A stretch of DNA of 64,000 nucleotides from Diaphorobacter sp. HDW4B. Lineage in GTDB: Bacteria; Pseudomonadota; Gammaproteobacteria; Burkholderiales; Burkholderiaceae_C. The notes below the pieces were generated by a model that was not told where the DNA came from, searched no databases, and worked only from the letters and a program-made list of their open reading frames with translations. The stretch covers positions 2,883,501 through 2,947,500 of the forward strand of contig NZ_CP049905.1 of assembly GCF_011305535.1 (NCBI RefSeq), read 5' to 3'. Positions 58,319 to 64,000 of this stretch are shown here, piece by piece. Within the stretch, counting starts at the first letter, position 1. Each line of letters starts with the position of its first letter. Position numbers and translations under genes: made by a program.

Positions 58319-59061
58319 TGTCGACCATGCAAGCGAACACAGCCCAGAAAAAGCAGCGCATCGGCATGATCGTGCCGTCGCTCAACACCATCGGCGAAGA
58401 CGACTTTCGCCAGTTCTGCCCCGAGGATGTGGCCTATCACCTGCACCGCATCCGCCTGCGCAAGGAAGGCGGCGTGGTTACGCGCGACAGCCTGCTGCGC
58501 GCGCACCTCGAAGCCATCGAAGAGGCCAGTTATCTGAAAGACCTGGGCGCGGATGTGATCACCTTCAACTGCACGGGCGCAAGCGTCTCGAACGGCACGC
58601 GGGGCGATTGGTCGCTGGCCGAGCGCATGGAAAAAGAGCTGGGCGTGAAATCATCCAACACCATGGTGGCGATCAAGCGCGCGCTCAAGGCCGTGGGCGC
58701 GAAGAAGATCGTGCATGTCTGCCCGTTTGCGGACAAGTTCTCGAACGACGAACGCGCCTCGCTGGAGGCCGATGGCTTCGAGATCCTGCAATCGGTCGGT
58801 TTGAATTTTGTCGATGCGAGGCAAGCCGCCCTGATGCCGCCTGCGCAATTGGTCGAGCACGCGCTGCAATACGCCGTGCCGGGCATGGACGCGATCCTGC
58901 TGTCCTGCGCGAATGTGCGGGCGTTCGAGGCGGTGGAAGAACTGGAGGAAAAGCTCGGCGTTGCAGTGGTGACGAGCAATCAGGCCGTGTTGTGGGACGT
59001 GCTCCGGCAGGTGGGCTGGAGCGGCGACGTGCCGCACGCGGGGCGATTGTTCAAGCGCTGA
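58318..59061 (+). CDS. Maleate isomerase / arylmalonate decarboxylase family protein
   Basis: A 247-residue Asp/Glu racemase-superfamily enzyme. It has two conserved Cys, Cys85 in TFNCTGASVSNG and Cys197 in LLSCANVRAF, as in maleate cis-trans isomerases, which convert maleate to fumarate. A role late in aromatic ring-fission is plausible. ATG at 58318 overlaps the Bug stop by 1 nt; GTG at 58315 and ATG at 58327 are alternatives. A terminator follows 48 nt after its stop. Confidence 0.85.
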   Translation: MSTMQANTAQKKQRIGMIVPSLNTIGEDDFRQFCPEDVAYHLHRIRLRKEGGVVTRDSLLRAHLEAIEEASYLKDLGADVITFNCTGASVSNGTRGDWSLAERMEKELGVKSSNTMVAIKRALKAVGAKKIVHVCPFADKFSNDERASLEADGFEILQSVGLNFVDARQAALMPPAQLVEHALQYAVPGMDAILLSCANVRAFEAVEELEEKLGVAVVTSNQAVLWDVLRQVGWSGDVPHAGRLFKR

Positions 59062-59108
59062 GGAAGAAGAGAGAAAGAGAGTCGGAAGAGCTTGTGCGAG
59101 TGCTTCTT

Positions 59109-59133
59109 GAGGGACCCTTGGGGTCCCTTTTTT
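59109..59133 (+). terminator. Terminator after the isomerase-like gene
   Basis: Stem AGGGACCC / GGGTCCCT (59110-59117 with 59121-59128), 3-nt loop, then TTTTTT. It splits the block into a transport/isomerase unit and a downstream unit. Confidence 0.85.
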
Positions 59134-59252
59134 CATGCCTCGAAAAATGCGCGCATGACCGTTCAGCAAAAATTTATGAATGGCCGTTTTAATTGATTGG
59201 CCGCTGAAATCGTCCATTCCTAGAATTAATTCATCAAATTCAGGAGATATGA

Positions 59253-60290
59253 ATGGACAAGGTGCTTTTTGCAGGAACGGCAGTCACCCGTGAAAATTCC
59301 ATTGGCTCGCTCTACCGAATGGAGCATGGCAAGGAATGGGTGAAGATTGGTGATATTCCTGATAATGCGGCGGTGCAGGCGATTGTCCAACACCCGGTGG
59401 ATGCAAATATCGTTTTTGCCGCCACACGCAAAGGCATTTTCAAATCGACCGACAAGGGTGTGAAATGGCGCAATGTGCATGCGCCGGAAGGCATTCAATT
59501 CTGGTCCATCGAGTTTGATCCGCGCAATGCCAATCACCTGTTTGCAGGCACCTCGCCCATCGGCGTGTGGGAAAGCCAGGACGGCGGCGAGACTTGGTCG
59601 GCCTGCCAGGTGGACCACCCCGAGCGCTTCAATATCCGCTTTGGTGCATCGCGCGTGATGCGTCTGGCTTTCCACCCGACCAATCCCCAGGTGCTCTATG
59701 GCATTGCCGAAATCAACGGCTTCATGCTGAGCGAAGACGGCGGCAAGACCTGGCATGCCCGCACCGACGCGCTGGTGGAACTGGCCAAGGATCCGGTACT
59801 CAAGAGCAAGATCGAGACCGACGATGAAGCCGAAGGCATGTTCGATGCCCACGCGGTGACGACCAGCACCGCCAAGCCCGACGCGATTTACTACCTGTGC
59901 CGCATGGGCGTGTTTGAAAGCACCGACTTTGGAAAATCATTCGACGATTTGAAGGTGCGCAATTTCGCCCCCTTCAGTTATTGCCGCGATTTACGCACGG
60001 TGGCGGGTAATCCTGAAAAACTGTATGCCTGCTTCAGCATTTCCTCGCGCAGCAATGCGGGGGCTGTCTATACCAGTGATGATTTGGGGAGAAACTGGCG
60101 TCGCGCTGACTCTCAAGTGAATCCAGAAAGCACCATCATGGGTATCAATGTGCATATCAAGGATGGCAATGGTGTGATTTCCGTGACCCGTGGTGGTCAG
60201 GTTTTCTACACATTGGATGGGTCGAGAAATTGGTTTGAAAAACAACTGCCTGAAAATGCTGGTGATGCATTTTGCGTGGCGATGATCTGA
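59253..60290 (+). CDS. BNR/Asp-box repeat beta-propeller protein
   Basis: A 345-residue protein without signal peptide. It has six Asp-box (SxDxGxTW-like) repeats: STDKGVKW, SQDGGETW, SEDGGKTW, STDFGKSF, SDDLGRNW and TLDGSRNW, spaced as blades of a sialidase-like propeller. No classic sialidase catalytic arginines are obvious. Such propellers occur in glycosidases, PSII-assembly-like and sensor proteins. First gene of the second unit, upstream of a lyase; role unknown, perhaps a lactonase or scaffold. Confidence 0.83.
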   Translation: MDKVLFAGTAVTRENSIGSLYRMEHGKEWVKIGDIPDNAAVQAIVQHPVDANIVFAATRKGIFKSTDKGVKWRNVHAPEGIQFWSIEFDPRNANHLFAGTSPIGVWESQDGGETWSACQVDHPERFNIRFGASRVMRLAFHPTNPQVLYGIAEINGFMLSEDGGKTWHARTDALVELAKDPVLKSKIETDDEAEGMFDAHAVTTSTAKPDAIYYLCRMGVFESTDFGKSFDDLKVRNFAPFSYCRDLRTVAGNPEKLYACFSISSRSNAGAVYTSDDLGRNWRRADSQVNPESTIMGINVHIKDGNGVISVTRGGQVFYTLDGSRNWFEKQLPENAGDAFCVAMI

Positions 60291-60318
60291 TTATCCGGAT
60301 ATTGTTGGAGAGATAGAC

Positions 60319-61179
60319 ATGCGCCTCAATGGCATTATTCGTGCGCTGGAGTCGGGTCCGGGCATTGCATTCACATCGTTCGTGCAGGCCGAGATCGAAA
60401 ATGCGGTCAACTTTGGTCAGTCGAGCAACGACGGCCTGGTGTTCGAGCTGGAACACAACCCGTGGGACATCACCGCGCTGCGCAACGCCATGCAGTTTCT
60501 GCTGCAGCGCGAGCAGATCGTGAAGATGGGCTCGCTCGCCAACCCCATGACGCCGATGGTGCGCATTCCCGCCAGCGGCAGCGAGATGAACCAGTGGTTC
60601 GCCAAGCAAGCACTCGATCTGGGTGCTTATGGCATCGTCTGGCCGCGCATCAGCAACAGCGCCGAAGCCTACAACGCCGTGGCCTCGTGCCGTTATCCGC
60701 GCCTGCCCAACCGCGACCACTACGAACCACGCGGTCTGCGCGGCGATGCGCCGATGGCAGCTGCGCGCTACTGGGGTTTGTCGCAACAGGAGTACTACAA
60801 GCGCGCCGATGTGTGGCCGCTGGTGCCCGAGGGCGAAATCCTGGTCGCGCTGATGATCGAGGACGTGCAGGGCGTGAACAACATCGAGACCATCCTGAAG
60901 GAGGTAGAAGGCATCGGCGTGCTGCTGATTGGCGAGGGCGACCTCACGCAGGAGCTGGGTTGCCCGCGCGACTACGAGAACCCCGAACTGCTCAAGCACA
61001 TGGCACATGTGCTGGAAGTGGGCAAGGCGTTCAACGTGCCGGTAGGTCATCCGCACATGACCAAGCAGAACGCGCAGAGCATCATCGATGAAGGTTACCG
61101 CTTTCTCATGAGCTACCCACGCCGCGACTTCTCGGCGCTGGAGACGGGTCGCAACGTACTCAAGAACAAGGGGCTGTGA
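60319..61179 (+). CDS. HpcH/HpaI aldolase family protein
   Basis: A 286-residue class II-like aldolase. FELEHNPWDIT and VALMIEDVQGVNNIETIL (metal Glu/Asp) are in the pattern of 2-keto-3-deoxy-glucarate/HpcH aldolases that split pyruvate or glyoxylate from a hydroxy-oxo acid. The family often ends meta-cleavage pathways. It follows the propeller by 28 nt and overlaps the next gene by 1 nt (TGATG). Confidence 0.87.
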   Translation: MRLNGIIRALESGPGIAFTSFVQAEIENAVNFGQSSNDGLVFELEHNPWDITALRNAMQFLLQREQIVKMGSLANPMTPMVRIPASGSEMNQWFAKQALDLGAYGIVWPRISNSAEAYNAVASCRYPRLPNRDHYEPRGLRGDAPMAAARYWGLSQQEYYKRADVWPLVPEGEILVALMIEDVQGVNNIETILKEVEGIGVLLIGEGDLTQELGCPRDYENPELLKHMAHVLEVGKAFNVPVGHPHMTKQNAQSIIDEGYRFLMSYPRRDFSALETGRNVLKNKGL

Positions 61180-62141
61180 TGTCGGTGCAACTCAAGACCG
61201 TTCTGGGCAAGCACGCGCAACTCGCTGGCGTGCGCCAGCTCACGGAAATCATGCCTGGTGTGGGCTTTGATTTTGTGGACATCAAGCGCATGCCCGATGC
61301 CTACCGCGACATGGCGCGCACGCAGCCTTATGACATCTGCGAGATGGCGCCCACCATGTACCTCATGGCGCTGGAGCGCGGCGCGCAGATCACCGCGCTG
61401 CCGATTCCGATGACGCGCAAGTTCCGTCATTCCGGCATCAAGAAGCGCAAGGGCGTGGTCATCGAAAGCCCGAAGCAGTTGGAAGGCCGCAAGGTGGGTG
61501 TGCGCAACTATTCGGTCACTGCTGCCGTGTGGACGCGCGGTGTGTTCGCCGACGACAACGGCCTCGACGCCAGCAAGGTGCAGTGGATCACCGAAGAGGC
61601 GGAAAACCTCGACGACATGGCGCTGCCGGCGAACGTGACACGTTTGCCCGCAGGTCGCAAGATTGCCGACGCGATCAACGCGGGCGAGATCGATGTGGCG
61701 TTTGATGGACTGGCGGGTGCGGGTGACGCGCAAGTCGAGATGGAAGAGCTGGTGGCGGATGTCGCGAAGGTGGAGCGTCAATGGTTCGAGCGCACCGGCA
61801 TCTACCCGATCCACGGCGTGATCGTGGTGAAGAACGACGTGTTGAAAAATCACCCCGGTATCGGTTTGGCGCTGTATGAGCATTTCGTACGTTCCAAGGA
61901 AGATTACCTGCAATCTCTGGATGCAGTGAAAGAGCCTTCGGGTGACGACAAGCGCTATCTCAAGCTGCGCCAGTACGTGGGTGATCCACTGCCTTATGGC
62001 TTGGAGGAAAACCGCGCATCGTTGCAGGCGCTGATCCGTTATGCACATTCGCAGGGATTGGTCGGCAAGGAAGTGCAGGCGGACAGCATCTTCATCGATC
62101 CGCGCACAGCAGCGGCGGGTGAAGCGGCGAATTGGAAGTGA
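61179..62141 (+). CDS. Pht5-like (4,5-dihydroxyphthalate decarboxylase family) protein 1
   Basis: A 320-residue protein of the NMT1/THI5-like fold shared by Pht5 decarboxylases and ABC solute receptors. No signal peptide. PYDICEMAPTMYLMAL, KFRHSGIKKRKG and GRKVGVRNYSVTAAVWTRGV fit the Pht5 pattern. Pht5 decarboxylates 4,5-dihydroxyphthalate to protocatechuate. Stop overlap with the aldolase gene suggests translational coupling. Decarboxylase function is inferred from family only. Confidence 0.75.
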   Translation: MSVQLKTVLGKHAQLAGVRQLTEIMPGVGFDFVDIKRMPDAYRDMARTQPYDICEMAPTMYLMALERGAQITALPIPMTRKFRHSGIKKRKGVVIESPKQLEGRKVGVRNYSVTAAVWTRGVFADDNGLDASKVQWITEEAENLDDMALPANVTRLPAGRKIADAINAGEIDVAFDGLAGAGDAQVEMEELVADVAKVERQWFERTGIYPIHGVIVVKNDVLKNHPGIGLALYEHFVRSKEDYLQSLDAVKEPSGDDKRYLKLRQYVGDPLPYGLEENRASLQALIRYAHSQGLVGKEVQADSIFIDPRTAAAGEAANWK

Positions 62142-62158
62142 GCGAGGGAAGCACGGAA

Positions 62159-63058
62159 ATGCAGAACGAAAAAATCAAAGCGACGGCGATGTTCGGTACT
62201 TATCCGAAAACCGCGCCACTCAAGGCCGGGCAGGTAAGGTCCGATCTGGTGCAGCTCGACATAGCGCCGGTCGATACCGCGCAGCAGGCGTTCAAGGACG
62301 TGGTGCGTGCACACAAGTTCGATGTGGCCGAACTCGCGGTGGTCACATATTTGCTGGCTTACGACGCAGGCCATCGCTACCTGCTGCTGCCGTTCGTGAT
62401 GAACGGCATGTTCCATCACAAGAGCATCTATTCGCGTGCCGATGATGTGTTCGGCCCCGATCAGCTCAAAGGCAAGCGCGTGGCGATGCGTTCGTATTCG
62501 CAGACCACTCCTACCTGGGTGCGCGGAATTCTCCATGATGAATACGGCGTGAAGAGTTCCGATGCGCAGTGGTTCAGCCAGCAGGGCGCGCATGTGGCTG
62601 AGTACCGTGATCCTGAATGGGTGCAGAGCATGGACAAGGATCTGAGCCTGGAAGAAGCGCTGCTCGCAGGCAAGGTGGACGCCATCATCGCGGGCGGTTC
62701 CATCGAGAACAAGGACAAGCTGCGCAACCTCATCAGCGCACCAGCCGAGGCTGCGAAGGCTTGGAGCGAGCGTACGGGCGTGGTGCCGATCAACCATATC
62801 GTTGCGGTGAAGGAGTCGTACGCCAAGGAACATCCGGCAGCCGTGGCGGAGGTGTATCGCATGTTGATCGAAAGCCGCAAGCTCGCGGGCGAGCAGCCAG
62901 CCGCGACAATGCGGGACATGCAGCCGTTTGGGTTCGATGCGCTCGACGTGTCGCTGCGCAAAGTGATTGATTACGCGTTCGACCAGCAGATGATCAAGAA
63001 GCGCTACTCGCCCGACGAGCTGTACGGCGATGTGCGCGAGATATTGGAAAAGAATTAA
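62159..63058 (+). CDS. Pht5-like protein 2
   Basis: A 299-residue paralogue of the preceding protein, also without a signal. Family points are VAELAVVTYLLAYDAGHRYL, GKRVAMRSYSQTTPTWVRGI and VVPINHIVAVKESYAKEHP. Identity to the first copy is modest, so not a recent duplicate. It may form a heteromer or have a different substrate. ATG at 62159, 17 nt after the first copy, with a purine-rich leader. Confidence 0.75.
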   Translation: MQNEKIKATAMFGTYPKTAPLKAGQVRSDLVQLDIAPVDTAQQAFKDVVRAHKFDVAELAVVTYLLAYDAGHRYLLLPFVMNGMFHHKSIYSRADDVFGPDQLKGKRVAMRSYSQTTPTWVRGILHDEYGVKSSDAQWFSQQGAHVAEYRDPEWVQSMDKDLSLEEALLAGKVDAIIAGGSIENKDKLRNLISAPAEAAKAWSERTGVVPINHIVAVKESYAKEHPAAVAEVYRMLIESRKLAGEQPAATMRDMQPFGFDALDVSLRKVIDYAFDQQMIKKRYSPDELYGDVREILEKN

Positions 63059-63070
63059 GGAGACAGACAG

Positions 63071-64000
63071 ATGCCCGGAATCGTTTCTTCGGTGGCCTAT
63101 GTGCGCCTGGGTGCGCCCGACCTCGATGTGCAGGAGAAATTCCTGCTCGACTTTGGTCTGGTGAAAGTGCAGCGCGACGAGCAGCGCCTGTACATGCGCG
63201 GAATCTCCAATGAGCCCTTCATCCACGTCACCGAGCGCGGCGAAAGCGGCGTGATCGCGGTGGGCTACAACGTGAACCCGAGCGTGTCGATGGAATCGCT
63301 GTCTCAGCGTTTTGATGCGCCTGTGGAGAACATCACCGAGCCCGGTGGTGGCCAGCGCATCGTGCTGCATGACCCGAACGGCATGCGTGTGGAATTGGTG
63401 CAAGGGCGCGAGCAAGTGCAGGAACTGCCGCGTCGCGATCCGCTGCGTGGCAAGGACGGCGTGAGCAAGGACCGTGGCCCGTCGCGTATCGAGAAGTTGG
63501 TGCATACCGCCTACATGACCACGCGTCTGGCGGAAACCATCGCGTGGTATCAGGAGAGCTTCGGCTTTCTGTCCACCGACGAGCTGTACATCGGCGAGCC
63601 CGGCAACACGCTGGGTCGCTTCGTGCGAACCGACTGCGGCGAAGACCCGGTGTACCACCATGTGCTGTTCATCATGCGCGGCGCCAAGGATGGCCTGCAC
63701 CACGCGTCGTTTGAAGTGGAGCGTGTGGACGAGATTTTCACCGGTGGTGACTACCTGCACGAACTGAAGTACGACCATGTGCGCGGCATTGGTCGCCACG
63801 CGCTGGGCAGCCAGATCTTCGATTACTGGATGTCGCCATTCAACGTGATGCACGAGCACTGGTCATCAACGGAAAAGATGAATGTGCACAGCAGCTTCAA
63901 CGAAATCAAGATTGGCTCGGGCATGGTGCATGACAGCGGCGAAGCGCCACCCGAGCGCTTCGTGAAGCAAGCCTCGCCGATTCTCTCGGCCAAGGTCGCT
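63071..64000 (+). CDS. Type I extradiol ring-cleavage dioxygenase, 3' truncated
   Basis: 310 residues visible, running off the window. A two-domain VOC-type dioxygenase: the N-domain has RLGAPDLDVQEKFLLDFGLV, and the C-domain holds the iron triad His145 (LVHTAYMTT), His210/His211 (LHHASFEVE) and Glu262 (MHEHWSS), near the BphC positions 146, 210 and 260. It would cleave a catechol-type ring next to its hydroxyls (meta-cleavage). AAGGAG stands before the ATG. Supports an aromatic catabolic role for the whole block. Confidence 0.88.
   Translation, partial: MPGIVSSVAYVRLGAPDLDVQEKFLLDFGLVKVQRDEQRLYMRGISNEPFIHVTERGESGVIAVGYNVNPSVSMESLSQRFDAPVENITEPGGGQRIVLHDPNGMRVELVQGREQVQELPRRDPLRGKDGVSKDRGPSRIEKLVHTAYMTTRLAETIAWYQESFGFLSTDELYIGEPGNTLGRFVRTDCGEDPVYHHVLFIMRGAKDGLHHASFEVERVDEIFTGGDYLHELKYDHVRGIGRHALGSQIFDYWMSPFNVMHEHWSSTEKMNVHSSFNEIKIGSGMVHDSGEAPPERFVKQASPILSAKVA

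Noticed and set aside
62039-63859. Minus-strand open frame opposite the Pht5-like and dioxygenase genes
   Set aside because: Covers parts of three real plus-strand genes; shadow composition.

Overview
The window is high-GC chromosomal DNA from a betaproteobacterium, most likely family Comamonadaceae (Comamonas/Delftia/Acidovorax-like). This rests on gene families and codon bias, not a database search. Markers are two Bug (TctC) solute receptors, trimeric porin and IPTL-CTERM-like proteins, an AaeX/AaeB/HlyD efflux set, a transketolase-gap pair and a TopB-SWIB fusion. No rRNA, tRNA, CRISPR array or prophage was seen.

Layout. 1-5 kb: end of a CitE-like lyase, an NTP transferase, a GntR regulator with N-formylglutamate amidohydrolase, a SPOR protein and biotin ligase. 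5-9 kb: a lysine-tailed SET methyltransferase divergent from topoisomerase III fused to a SWIB domain. 9-11 kb: a lone flavin-dependent halogenase and a LysE exporter. 11-17 kb: a MarR-controlled efflux operon (FUSC, DUF1656, HlyD, outer-membrane factor). 17-25 kb: small secreted proteins, a hydroxyacid/aldehyde dehydrogenase pair, a VOC protein, two methyl/acp-transferase-type genes and a glycosyltransferase. 25-30.4 kb: a tandemly duplicated two-gene surface cassette, each copy a C-terminally sorted protein followed by a collagen-like protein. 30.8-36.7 kb: an IclR-linked set (thiolase-like protein, DUF35 partner, Bug receptor, NDP-forming CoA ligase). 37-41 kb: small envelope and housekeeping genes ending with slyD. 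41-44 kb: a large DUF11-repeat surface protein. 44-54.6 kb: housekeeping (glutamine amidotransferase, HPF-like, DUF924, OmpA/DUF4398 lipoproteins, gap, tkt, murU-like, TSUP, pepP). 54.8-64 kb: a catabolic cluster with a porin broken by an IS5-type element, a Bug receptor, a maleate-isomerase-like enzyme, a BNR propeller, an HpcH aldolase, two Pht5-like proteins and an extradiol dioxygenase that runs off the window.

The most unusual signal is an interspersed intergenic repeat of about 145 nt. Three copies (3031-3172, 8697-8844, 32935-33080) differ strongly in sequence but keep the same nested hairpins through paired changes, around a nearly constant GTAC-loop-GTAC apex. Also notable are the duplicated collagen/sorted-protein cassette with a conserved leader, the SET / TopB-SWIB divergent pair, the Cys-less thiolase-like protein beside its DUF35 partner, and the porin insertion whose precise removal restores the frame.
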